Assembly: GCA_937625935.1 (NCBI GenBank) | Contig: OW569351.1 | Location: 124,001 to 188,000 of the forward strand | DNA from: Tetramitus jugosus | Taxonomy: Eukaryota; Heterolobosea; Eutetramitea; Acrasida; Vahlkampfiidae | Direction: 5' to 3' | DNA: 64,000 nucleotides | Part shown: positions 27,794 through 36,622 of the stretch, in pieces | Numbering within the stretch: the first letter of the stretch is position 1 | Layout: every line of letters starts with the position of its first letter | Program-made: the position numbers and the translations under genes | The notes under the pieces: model-generated | Databases searched by the model: none | The model's input: the letters and a program-made list of their open reading frames with translations, nothing else | Told to the model about the DNA's origin: nothing

Positions 27794-28519
27794 TTAGTGT
27801 CCCAAGTATTCTTCGGGGAAAGCAGGTAAGTTGTCAGTATGATACTTGCATTCCTTATCATGTAAGCTATTATCTTCTCTTGACTTCTTATGATCCACTC
27901 CACATATGCCACAAAACTCCATTAGACACACACAACATGAGATATGGTCACATTGCTCCTCATCTTCCTTTTGCCATCCATTCTGACATCCAGGACATTT
28001 TCCTTTCACAATACTTGCAATATAGACTTCACTCATCTTGTTATAGAGAATGTTCATGTCATCATTCTCAATACGACGGTCATACTCATTGCAAGTCTCA
28101 CCTTCGTGCATCTTTGCTCCATGTTTTACACATGTCTTTTCTGCAGGAAAGTGATTCCTACAGGTAATAAATGTTGAGGTACTTGTGTCCACCGAGTACA
28201 TAGTTCCACATCGATAACACTGCACAAAACCATCTTCCTGACGGGTCAATTGATTAAGAGTTTCCATATCTCTCTTGTTTCTTAAATTGGTGTTCCAAAC
28301 AGACAACCAATTGATCAAGTCATCCTCCTTTATCTTTTTCCTACAATAGATACATGACACTTGACCGCATGTCACATGGATGCAAAAATTGATGTACTCT
28401 TCATAGCAATCACAACAAACAGTGTTGTGTGGAGTAGAAAGGGAACAAGAAGGAAATTCCACACTTGGGACAATTTTCTTGCCACTTGTCAAACAAATAG
28501 TACACTTTGAGAGGGACAT
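27794..28519 (-). CDS. RING-between-RING (RBR) ubiquitin ligase-like protein
   Basis: 241 residues, single exon. RING1: CTICL...CCDCYEEY...CGQVSCIYC. IBR-like: VQCYRCGTMYS...CVKHGAKMHEGETC. RING2: KCPGCQNGWQKEDEEQCDHI then SCCVCLMEFCGIC. The Cys in EEQCDHIS aligns with the catalytic Cys of RBR ligases, which form a ubiquitin thioester. The short size, with no other domain, suggests a minimal RBR. AATAAA for this gene lies about 27772-27777 on the minus strand. It is divergent from the otubain gene. Confidence 0.85.
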   Translation of the reverse strand: MSLSKCTICLTSGKKIVPSVEFPSCSLSTPHNTVCCDCYEEYINFCIHVTCGQVSCIYCRKKIKEDDLINWLSVWNTNLRNKRDMETLNQLTRQEDGFVQCYRCGTMYSVDTSTSTFITCRNHFPAEKTCVKHGAKMHEGETCNEYDRRIENDDMNILYNKMSEVYIASIVKGKCPGCQNGWQKEDEEQCDHISCCVCLMEFCGICGVDHKKSREDNSLHDKECKYHTDNLPAFPEEYLGH

Positions 28520-28659
28520 GACAGCTTTCTTTGGTTTGGTGACAACGTTCGAAAAAGAAGAACTTGTGCCAGGGTCCTGGACGACCGAAAAAATTTCGAA
28601 GGACCCATGTTCTATTTGTAATCTCGTATTTTACAAAACAAACACAAATCAGACATCAA

Positions 28660-29607
28660 ATGGAAAACAATCCCAACTTGCTACGAGAGTTTTTCCAAGC
28701 TCTTGGCATCTTCTTCACAGAGTATGCGAAGAAGGAATCCTTCACCAATCAAGAGAAGAAGGTTGAATTAAAGGAAAATGACACTCAAACACCAACACAA
28801 TCATCCTCAACTGTTCGAAAACCAAATGAAATAGTTCCATTATTTATTCAACCAAGAGAGCCTTTGTTTAAATTGTCGAGTGAGTACACCAATCCAAAAT
28901 TCCATCAAAATATTCGACTATTGAGAGAGAAGAGAGTCAATTGGCTGATGAGAATCAGAGGTGATGGAAACTGCTTCTATAGGGCATTTGCATTTCTGTT
29001 TTTGAATCATATTTTCAAGACTAAGGAAAGTCAAGGTGAGTCCATAATTCCAATAATGGACCGCTTGGATCTCCATAAGAGATGGGGTGAGGCATGCAAG
29101 AAAACCAATCAAACATCTGAAGACTATCAAAAGGTTTTCGTTCATTTGAACCTGATTGGGGAAGCCTTGAAACATTTTGATTCATTGAACAATGAGGATC
29201 AATTGATGCAGTTTATGAATGACCCTGAATTTTCACAGAGAATTGTGAACTTGCTGCGATTGATCACTGGGTTGGAAATGTTGGAGAATGGAAGCACTTT
29301 GGAACCATATATTCTATCATTGGAACCAAGTGTCTTTGCTTATGTTTCAAAACGAGTGTTGATTATGGGTGAAGAAGCAGAAGAGATGGAAATTCAATGT
29401 TTGACACGTTCCTTTTGCCAAAGAAACATACTCGATTCATCGAATCAAAGAAGTATCCCTCTGAGATTAGAGATCATGTACTTGGATAGTAGTGAAAGAG
29501 AGCTGATGATTTACAGTTATCCTCTATCATCTGACAACAAAGACAATGTATCAGAGGGAGGGTTTAGGATGCTTTACAGATCAGGGCACTATGATGTGTT
29601 GATGTGA
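28660..29607 (+). CDS. Otubain-type deubiquitinase (peptidase C65)
   Basis: 315 residues from the ATG at 28660. FKLSSEYTNPKFHQNI and RIRGDGNCFYRAFAFLFLNH are the otubain signatures: Asp102 and Cys105 of the triad. The His is in LYRSGHYDVLM at the extreme C-terminus (His310). Otubains trim ubiquitin chains, OTUB1 favouring Lys48, and OTUB1 also inhibits E2s through its N-terminus. The N-terminal ~80 residues here are polar and unlike that helix. It lies between two RBR ligase genes, with a shared promoter motif (TTCGAAGGACCC) with the downstream one. Confidence 0.9.
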   Translation: MENNPNLLREFFQALGIFFTEYAKKESFTNQEKKVELKENDTQTPTQSSSTVRKPNEIVPLFIQPREPLFKLSSEYTNPKFHQNIRLLREKRVNWLMRIRGDGNCFYRAFAFLFLNHIFKTKESQGESIIPIMDRLDLHKRWGEACKKTNQTSEDYQKVFVHLNLIGEALKHFDSLNNEDQLMQFMNDPEFSQRIVNLLRLITGLEMLENGSTLEPYILSLEPSVFAYVSKRVLIMGEEAEEMEIQCLTRSFCQRNILDSSNQRSIPLRLEIMYLDSSERELMIYSYPLSSDNKDNVSEGGFRMLYRSGHYDVLM

Positions 29608-29740
29608 CCGATTCTTCAATGAAGGGACAATCTCTGCTGGACCTTTACAAAATTTTCGAAGGACCCGTAAAAATTTTTCTGAAACTTGAAATTTGGTGCC
29701 AGCAACAACCAAAACTGAGAATAAACAAAACAAGATCGCC

Positions 29741-30352
29741 ATGAAGGAGTGTGTGGTTTGTTTAGAAAAGAAAGAATCATATCTATTCTCAGGATGTTCT
29801 TCTGATTGTTCCAATATTGTGTGTGACAATTGTGTTTGTGAAGATGTAAAGGCCAAGTTGAGCGATGGGGTTGCTGCAATTTATTGTTCGAGTTGTAGGT
29901 CCGTTAAAATCAATAAGGGGTTAACCTTGGATCACTTGAGAATTGTTCTTGCAACAGATAGAAATTTGTTGAACAGGTTGACAGATATCTTGACTCAACG
30001 CTCTTTGCAACCCGAGACGTATCACTGTCCATATGTTGACTGTAGTGCTGTCATGTACATCGACCCAGTCTCAGGCCAGAGTTACAACATTATTCGATGT
30101 CACAGTTGCACGAGAAAGAGCTGTTACACTTGCAAGGAGATTTGGCATGAGGCATACACATGTAATCAATGGAAGAATAGAGAATCAATTACTGCCCAAC
30201 AGTTCAAACTAACTGAGGAACATTTGAGACAGATCGGGGCAAAAATGTGTCCCGCGTGTACAATGAACACAATCAAGGACGGTGGTTGTGATCATATGGA
30301 ATGTACTAACTGCGGTACGGAATTTAGTTGGGTGAACGCCAAGTTAGCCTGA
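29741..30352 (+). CDS. RBR ubiquitin ligase-like protein, atypical C-terminus
   Basis: 203 residues from the ATG at 29741 (MKECVVCLEKKE). RING1: CVVC...CSSDC...CDNC...YCSSC. IBR: YHCPYVDCSAVM...IIRCHSCTRKSCYTC. RING2: MCPACTMNTIKDGGCDHMEC then TNCGTEFSW. The GGCDHM catalytic Cys is present. The last zinc pair expected after FCW is missing: the protein ends FSWVNAKLA. Either this is a reduced but functional RING2 or a truncation. AATAAA occurs right after the stop. Confidence 0.85.
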   Translation: MKECVVCLEKKESYLFSGCSSDCSNIVCDNCVCEDVKAKLSDGVAAIYCSSCRSVKINKGLTLDHLRIVLATDRNLLNRLTDILTQRSLQPETYHCPYVDCSAVMYIDPVSGQSYNIIRCHSCTRKSCYTCKEIWHEAYTCNQWKNRESITAQQFKLTEEHLRQIGAKMCPACTMNTIKDGGCDHMECTNCGTEFSWVNAKLA

Positions 30353-30499
30353 ATAAAGTTGGAATGGAATAAAGAGAAATTGAGAACTTTGGACACCTAT
30401 CCACAGTGCTTGAATTCGAAGAAGGAACACAAGTCAGCAGCGAACTTTTCAGAACATTTTTCTTCCGTCAACCCAAAAAACGAACACACAGAGGCATCA

Positions 30500-33259
30500 A
30501 TGGACAGAGTTAGGGGTTGGGATGCCCAAACATTTTGTTTGTTTGCCGCTTGTTGGCCAGCACTCGTTGTTGTCGCATGCATGATGTATCACAAGCCAAG
30601 AAGAGGAAGGCCTACACGTCGTGTCAACACAGAGTTGTTGCGTGCATTTCCTAATCTGGCCCATGACATGGGGTCCTACCATAGGCTTCAGACGACGATG
30701 CGTGAAAGTGTGGATCGAGGACAATATTGGTTACTGTCTGCTTTGAAACAAGCTGCACTGAAAGGTAGTTTGTTGGATGAGCACAAGAGTGAGAGTAAGC
30801 AACGATTCGTTCGAGATATGGATCGATTTTGGCGAGAGATGGTGCTGGGACAAGATGGAGCAGTATTGAAGGAGCAGTTGGACTCATTGATGGTTCAATA
30901 TAGGGGATCTAGTGATGATGGTAATGAGACAAGAGAGAGAAAGCATCGCTTGAGGTGTCACTTGTCAATCATTCGTTCCAATGTATCCAATGAGACGGCG
31001 TCTCGGATCGAATCAGTTGGGACGGACAAGGTCGAAGATAGTAATGAGTCCATCTCTAAATTTGTGTTGTATATGGATGATGATGTTCCATGCTCTGAAT
31101 TTGTGTTGGATGTCATTGTGCGAATCATGTACACTGGACAGGTTCGTACCGACTATTTTGGTGACTCATATTTCGATGCTTCAATGCTTCAGAGCCCAAC
31201 ACTGGTTGGTTCAACTGAGTTATCAAAAGAGGAAGAACATAGACTGGATGCATGGATAGGTACTTTACTCGAAATGTTTGCTGTTTATCAACATTTACAG
31301 ATGCACAATCATTTCATTGAATCATTCATCTATCTTCAATTGGATGAGTTGGTTCGTCATGGATACTCTCAGAATATTATTGCTCAGATTAGAAGATTTG
31401 CATCTACATTACTTGACTCATTAGTGTCACACATCAGTGCAGCATCACAATCCGAAGGACTTAGATCACTCATTCTCTCTGTGGCTCAACCTGAGTGGAA
31501 TTTACATGAACAAAGGGAAATTCATGGTGATATGATATTAGAGTTGGATATAGATGGCAAGACAGATTCTACAAACAAATCGATCAACTTACACAAATCT
31601 GTGTTGATGGCTCGCAGTGAATACTTCAGGAATATGTTTTTGTCACGAATGAGCGAGTCGAACATGCTGCGAGTGAAACTTCCATTGTGTCAGAGCTATT
31701 CTGTGCTAAAGTCATATGTGTTTTACTTGTATCATGGATATATGCGCAGTGAAGATCTTGGAGAGATTGGTGTCGAACTGATTGGTATAGCCAAGTTAAT
31801 GGATGATACTCATTTGATGTCCTTGTGTGAAGAAGCAATTGCTCGTAGAATCGACGCAACTAACATCATCTTGTTGCACAACATTGCAAAGAACATGTCA
31901 CTCAGTAGACTTGCATCAAGATGTGAAAAGATGTTGGTGTACTTGCGAGAAACAGGAGAAATGGAAGATATCCCTGCTTTTGACATGAATGAAATAACAG
32001 AACAGTATCTGCTTTCTTACAGGTTTCAACAAGCTGAGTGCTTTGCGGAGGACATTTGTAACTCGTCCTTGTCTCTGCGTTGTGTGTTCATTATCGATGA
32101 ATATCCTGACTTTTGGAAGATTCTTCATTCATTCTTGGTTAGGAACTGTGGGATTGAGGAAATGTTTGACCAAGAGTATCTCTCGACAGCATCACATACC
32201 ATCAGATTCAAAGATTCGAGTGAAAAAGAAGTTTTTATCACAGTGAAGTTTGATGCTATACTGACCTCTGAACTTGCTGTTGAGCATCGATTCAGTCTCT
32301 TCGAACCAAGTCACTTGTTTTTTGTTACCTCAGCTAGTTATGTCACAGAGGCAACACTGCAACAAGCAATAGAGCTATGTGATATGATACCTCATAGATT
32401 TGCAGATCGTGATCACTTTTTTACATTGGTGGTCGGTGATCGTCATATCAGTCCAGTTCATGCCCCAATACCCACTCGTCTGATCAATTATTGTGAACTT
32501 GGCCCAATAGAAGACTCGTCTGAAGTAATTGATCGAATGTTCTTCTCAGCTCTTCGGATGGGTATTTATCACGGATTGTCCAATCGAGTTGTTCGACAGA
32601 AGGCAATGAAGCCAATCCTGTATCTCTACAATACGGGAAGTTGTGACATGATTTCAATCTCACTAAAAGACAATGAAAAAGAGGATGTAGAAGCGGTGTA
32701 TCCTCACTATCATTGCCCGATAGAGAAGAGATGGCAAGTACGCACTGCAAGCGATGGAACTTTAATTGATGCAACAAACAACAGAAAACTGCAGTACATA
32801 TTTTGGGAAACAGCTCTTCATTATCAATTCTCAGAGGATATCAGAAGGGAGTTGTGGGAACACAGTAAGGGTGTGTTTTCAGTCTGTAAATCAGACTATA
32901 TTCCATTCTTGGAACAATGCTTGGAACAGTTGGGAATGTCTGAACGAGAGTCAAATGACTTCATTGTGTATTGGTTGACCCAGTTGAATCAGAAAGAGAA
33001 TTGTCTCATCAAATTCGAAACTGATCACATGCATTACCATCAATCAACTGAATTCTGCTCCAGTGTTGAGTGCTTGATCGAACCAACCCCAAATCAATAC
33101 ATTCGCGTCATGATGCTGTTCAAGGAAGGGCGTAACTCATTGTTCGATTGGTCGGAAGACAGAGTGAAAAAGGAACTGCCTACTATCCAAAGAATTGATT
33201 CAACCATGAACGATTGTCTATTAGCTGTCGAATGGGGTGGAAGAGAATCATTTGATTGA
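30500..33259 (+). CDS. Large double-BTB protein, partner of Cullin-3 type ligases (inferred)
   Basis: 919 residues from the ATG at 30500, the first Met; the frame is open further up without one. Residues 15-32 are hydrophobic (CLFAACWPALVVVACMMY), possibly a membrane span. The first BTB core is RLRCHLSIIRSNVS...DVPCSEFVLDVIVRIMYTGQ. The second is INLHKSVLMARSEYFRNMFL...YVFYLYHGYM, followed by BACK-like helices. The C-terminal ~300 residues hold RWQVRTASDGTLIDA and IFWETALHYQ, a motif set seen in proteins of unknown function. BTB domains usually recruit CUL3. There is no RCC1 domain here, although the gene two positions upstream ends where one of these BTBs could begin. Confidence 0.75.
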   Translation: MDRVRGWDAQTFCLFAACWPALVVVACMMYHKPRRGRPTRRVNTELLRAFPNLAHDMGSYHRLQTTMRESVDRGQYWLLSALKQAALKGSLLDEHKSESKQRFVRDMDRFWREMVLGQDGAVLKEQLDSLMVQYRGSSDDGNETRERKHRLRCHLSIIRSNVSNETASRIESVGTDKVEDSNESISKFVLYMDDDVPCSEFVLDVIVRIMYTGQVRTDYFGDSYFDASMLQSPTLVGSTELSKEEEHRLDAWIGTLLEMFAVYQHLQMHNHFIESFIYLQLDELVRHGYSQNIIAQIRRFASTLLDSLVSHISAASQSEGLRSLILSVAQPEWNLHEQREIHGDMILELDIDGKTDSTNKSINLHKSVLMARSEYFRNMFLSRMSESNMLRVKLPLCQSYSVLKSYVFYLYHGYMRSEDLGEIGVELIGIAKLMDDTHLMSLCEEAIARRIDATNIILLHNIAKNMSLSRLASRCEKMLVYLRETGEMEDIPAFDMNEITEQYLLSYRFQQAECFAEDICNSSLSLRCVFIIDEYPDFWKILHSFLVRNCGIEEMFDQEYLSTASHTIRFKDSSEKEVFITVKFDAILTSELAVEHRFSLFEPSHLFFVTSASYVTEATLQQAIELCDMIPHRFADRDHFFTLVVGDRHISPVHAPIPTRLINYCELGPIEDSSEVIDRMFFSALRMGIYHGLSNRVVRQKAMKPILYLYNTGSCDMISISLKDNEKEDVEAVYPHYHCPIEKRWQVRTASDGTLIDATNNRKLQYIFWETALHYQFSEDIRRELWEHSKGVFSVCKSDYIPFLEQCLEQLGMSERESNDFIVYWLTQLNQKENCLIKFETDHMHYHQSTEFCSSVECLIEPTPNQYIRVMMLFKEGRNSLFDWSEDRVKKELPTIQRIDSTMNDCLLAVEWGGRESFD

Positions 33260-33426
33260 GAATGGTCCAATAAAATGTAATTGACTACCGCAGCAGTGGA
33301 AAATTATAGTTCAAAATTTATTAAATTCGTTATGTATGTACAGAGATAATCGATATGGACCTAACAAAACTATCCGTAGATGCATCATATCCTTCTCAAA
33401 ATGTGACTCTAGTGGTTGAGGGCAGC

Positions 33427-34482
33427 TTAAAAGTCTGCAGACATGGAGAACTTCTTCTTGTCCTTTGAAGCGTTCATCACACCACTCTTTTGGTATTCAC
33501 CAACTCTTCTTTCGAAGAAGTTTGTCTTACCTGACAAGGAGATCAACTCCATCCAGTCAAATGGATTTGTGGAGTGGTACAACTTTTCATATCCTAGGGT
33601 CAACAGCAATCTGTCAGCAACAAACTCAATATATTGAGTCATCAATCTAGAGTTCATTCCAATCAAGTCAACAGGCAATGACTTGGAGATAAATTCAGTT
33701 TCAATTTCAACTGCTTCACTAATGATGGCAATAATCTTTTCCTTGGATAGTTTAGTGTATTGGAGCATAGAGTAGAGCAAGCAAGCAAAGTCAGTGTGCA
33801 AGCCTTCGTCTCTGGAGATCAATTCATTGGAGAAAGTCAAACCTGGCATCAGTCCCCTCTTCTTCAACCAGAAGACGGCACAGAAAGAGCCAGAGAAGAA
33901 AATTCCTTCAACAGCTGCAAAAGCAACCAATCTCTCAGCGAATGACGAGTCAGAGCCAATCCACTTCAGAGCCCAGTGAGCCTTCTTTTGAACAGCTGGG
34001 ACAGTTTCAATCGCATTGAAAAGCATGTGCTTCTCAGCAGAGTCCTTGATGTAAGTATCAATCAACAAGCTGTACATTTCAGAGTGAATGTTTTCAATGG
34101 CAATTTGGAAGCCATAGAAAGTTCTTGCTTCAGGGATTTGAATATCGCTCATGAATCTCTCAGCCAAGTTCTCATTGACGATGCCATCAGAAGCAGCAAA
34201 GAATGCCAACACATTCTTGATAAAGTGTTGCTCATTGGCACTGAGCTTTGCCCATTCCTTGATATCTTGAGAGAGATCAACTTCTTCAGCAGTCCAGAAG
34301 GAAGCTTGTGCCTTCTTATACATTTCCCAGACCTTTGGGTATTGGATTGGCAAGAGAACGAAGCGACCCTTGTTCTCTTTCAAGATTGGTTCTTGCTTCT
34401 CCAGTTCACTCAAGTCCTTCAAGTGATAAGTGGAGATTGGTTCAGTGTGCATTGGAGCAGTATATTGTTCAGCGAGTGTCAT
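33427..34482 (-). CDS. RNR2: Ribonucleoside-diphosphate reductase small subunit (R2)
   Basis: 351 residues from the ATG at 34482 ([10 protein letters not shown]). The frame is open to an ATG at 34608, but those codons read as leader. Di-iron ligands are all visible: [40 protein letters not shown] and [10 protein letters not shown]. The tyrosyl radical is expected in HSEMYSLL. The C-terminus FSMSADF is the tail that docks on the large subunit. It makes dNTPs with R1 in the cytosol. AT-rich 3' end; divergent from LST8. Confidence 0.96.
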   Translation of the reverse strand: MTLAEQYTAPMHTEPISTYHLKDLSELEKQEPILKENKGRFVLLPIQYPKVWEMYKKAQASFWTAEEVDLSQDIKEWAKLSANEQHFIKNVLAFFAASDGIVNENLAERFMSDIQIPEARTFYGFQIAIENIHSEMYSLLIDTYIKDSAEKHMLFNAIETVPAVQKKAHWALKWIGSDSSFAERLVAFAAVEGIFFSGSFCAVFWLKKRGLMPGLTFSNELISRDEGLHTDFACLLYSMLQYTKLSKEKIIAIISEAVEIETEFISKSLPVDLIGMNSRLMTQYIEFVADRLLLTLGYEKLYHSTNPFDWMELISLSGKTNFFERRVGEYQKSGVMNASKDKKKFSMSADF

Positions 34483-34932
34483 TGTGGTGATTTCTATTTG
34501 TGTGTGATGTCTGTCAGTTGGCAGGGATAAGCTGGAGCTATGAATATCCTTTGAGTTGTTGGGTGGAGTCTTCTGTGGTGTTGTGTTTGGTTTTTGGTTC
34601 CATTGCATTTCAAGATTGCTGAGCTTAAATTCGGGTTGGGAGGAGCTGGATCGCCACTTCCTCCAATCTCTCGAAGTTCAGCCACTGGGATAACGGTTTT
34701 TTTCTATCCGTCGGTAGAATGCAAATTTTCGTTGATCAGGAGGTACACCCTACATAATTTCACCGAACCAGTCGGAGCGCAGAAACACCTAAAACACCGA
34801 ATAGCTTTTTTTCTTCTCAGTTCTGACAGCACAAAGCTTCCAACCTCCCGCGCATTGTTTTTTGTTCAAACTGCTTCAAATCGATTGTTGCTGTTTTTTG
34901 TCAAGTCGTAATCTTCACCTATCATCATCATC
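34483..34932. promoter_or_regulatory. Divergent promoter of RNR2 and LST8
   Basis: 450 bases. CCCGCGC at about 34850 is E2F-like on the minus strand, fitting S-phase control of a reductase gene (inference). A CAT/ATC repeat lies right before the LST8 ATG. No RNA gene is seen. Confidence 0.4.
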
Positions 34933-35178
34933 ATGCCAACAGGAGTCATCTTATGTACGGCGTCCTATGATCGAACCATTCGATTCTGGGAGGCCACCAG
35001 TGGTCTCTGTCAACACACCATTACACTCTCCGACTTTCAAATCAACACACTCCAAATCACGTACAACAAGAGCTTGGCCGCAGCAGCATGTCACCACGTG
35101 ATTCGTCTCTTTCGTCTCAACGAACCATCTGTTCCTCCACCTTCGAGCAACAACCGCCATCATCACTCGTATCAACAA

Positions 35179-35210
<32 letters not shown>

Positions 35211-35533
35211 ACAACAAATTCCTCAAGTTGCACAATTGGATGGTCACACTGCCAACGTACTCACACTAGGTTTTCCAGTAGATGATCAATGGATGTTCTC
35301 TGGAGGTGAAGACGGTTGTATCAAACTGTGGGATTTGGCCAGTATGACCTGTCAGAGAACATACAAGGTTAAATCTCATGTCAATTCACTGTGTTTGCAC
35401 ACGAATCAAGCAGAGTTGATATCTGGTGAGGAGAATGGTTGTTTGCGTGTTTGGGATTTGACGTTGGATCGATGTGTGTGCCTAGTGAATCCCATGATTG
35501 ATTCCATGGTGGCTGCTCAAGGTCTACAACCTC

Positions 35534-35565
<32 letters not shown>

Positions 35566-36303
35566 GTACAGCAACAGCGACAACAGCAACAAAAGGAGTC
35601 AAATGAAAAGAGAGATACTGCTCACTTACAGCAACAACAACAACAACAGCAACAGGATCATTGGACAAAAAATAATTTGTTAATGTATTCGGCGCAGACG
35701 GGTCATTTTTTGAAGGCAGGTATATCGAGTGTGAGTATCAGTGCTGAAGGAGACTTTATTTGTGCATCGAATCATCGTGGACAAGTGTTTGTTTATTTAT
35801 TGTGCAAGATGGATTCTCAATTGGTGTTGGATGGTCAAGATGAGTTGAACAATGGTGGTCAAAATGGGGAAGATGATGATCAGAGAGAGAATGGCACATC
35901 AGCAACAGGTGAAGCAACAAACAGAGGACAGACGCACAGTGTGCCTGTGACTCAATTGCGATTTGTAACGAGTTTCCAAGCTCACAACTCTTACATCTTG
36001 AAGATTCAAGTCTCACCAGACTCTTCTCAGTTGGCGACATGTGGAGCTGACGGCACTGTAAAATTATGGGACTTGACTGATGTGTTGACGGGCATCTCTG
36101 TACAATTAATTAAATCATTGAGTGCGCACAAGAAGTGGGTGTGGGACTGTTGCTACAGCAGTGATAGTGCCTATCTTGTGACGTGCAGCAGTGATGGTAC
36201 AGCAAAGCTATGGGACGTTGTTCGTGGTGAGTGCATCAAAGAGTACAAGGGACACCAAAAGTCTGTTGTTGCAATCGCGTTGAACGATCTGAGTATCGTC
36301 TAA
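34933..36303 (+). CDS. LST8: LST8, WD40 subunit of TOR complexes
   Basis: 456 residues starting MPTGVILCTASYDRTIRFWE, a near-signature of LST8. Seven WD repeats can be followed: DGHTANVLTLGFPVDDQWMF, GEDGCIKLWDL, GEENGCLRVWDL, ISAEGDFICASNHRGQVFVY, CGADGTVKLWDL and CSSDGTAKLWDV. LST8 binds and steadies the TOR kinase domain in TORC1 and TORC2. Usual length is about 310-330. The excess is poly-Q/low-complexity in at least two loops (35175-35217 and 35530-35655), plus an acidic Asn-rich loop near 35820-35920. Confidence 0.95.
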
Positions 36304-36622
36304 CGTCGCGATTAGGTAAGCACGACGAAATTACAGTCGTAATTTCTCCTATGAGGTTCCCCAACTACGATTACTTTTCACTCAATAAATTATTTAAATA
36401 TCCTTCAATCTTCAACTTTCGAAGGGACAGTACAAATTGTTCTGCGCCTCAACCAAAAGGTACATTGTGATGTTGAACGGTTCGAACTTCGCAGTTTGAC
36501 CTCTTCGCATGATCAATGTTCTCCGCCTTTTGAATCTTGCAAAAAAAACTCATCTCACCAAAAAAATACAATCATTTGTCCATTATCATCAACAGAACTC
36601 GTAGGTATTATCATTATCATCA
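36304..36622. other. Intergenic, LST8 3' end and leader of the fusion gene
   Basis: A perfect 8-bp hairpin, GAAATTAC/GTAATTTC (36327-36346, loop AGTC), lies shortly after the LST8 stop. AATAAA follows near 36385. TTTCGAAGGGACAG at 36417 resembles the TTCGAAGGACCC motif at 28594 and 29655. An ATCATTATCATC repeat precedes the ATG. Confidence 0.4.

Noticed and set aside
30359-30499. N-terminal extension of the double-BTB gene
   Set aside because: Begins with TTG and overlaps the AATAAA region of the upstream RBR gene; first ATG is at 30500.
34483-34608. 42-codon N-terminal extension of ribonucleotide reductase R2
   Set aside because: Low-complexity Pro/Ser/Thr composition like a leader; conserved R2 sequence starts after the ATG at 34482.
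36327-36346. GAAATTAC/GTAATTTC hairpin after LST8
   Set aside because: Perfect but short; could be chance or a 3' UTR element, and nothing ties it to a known function.
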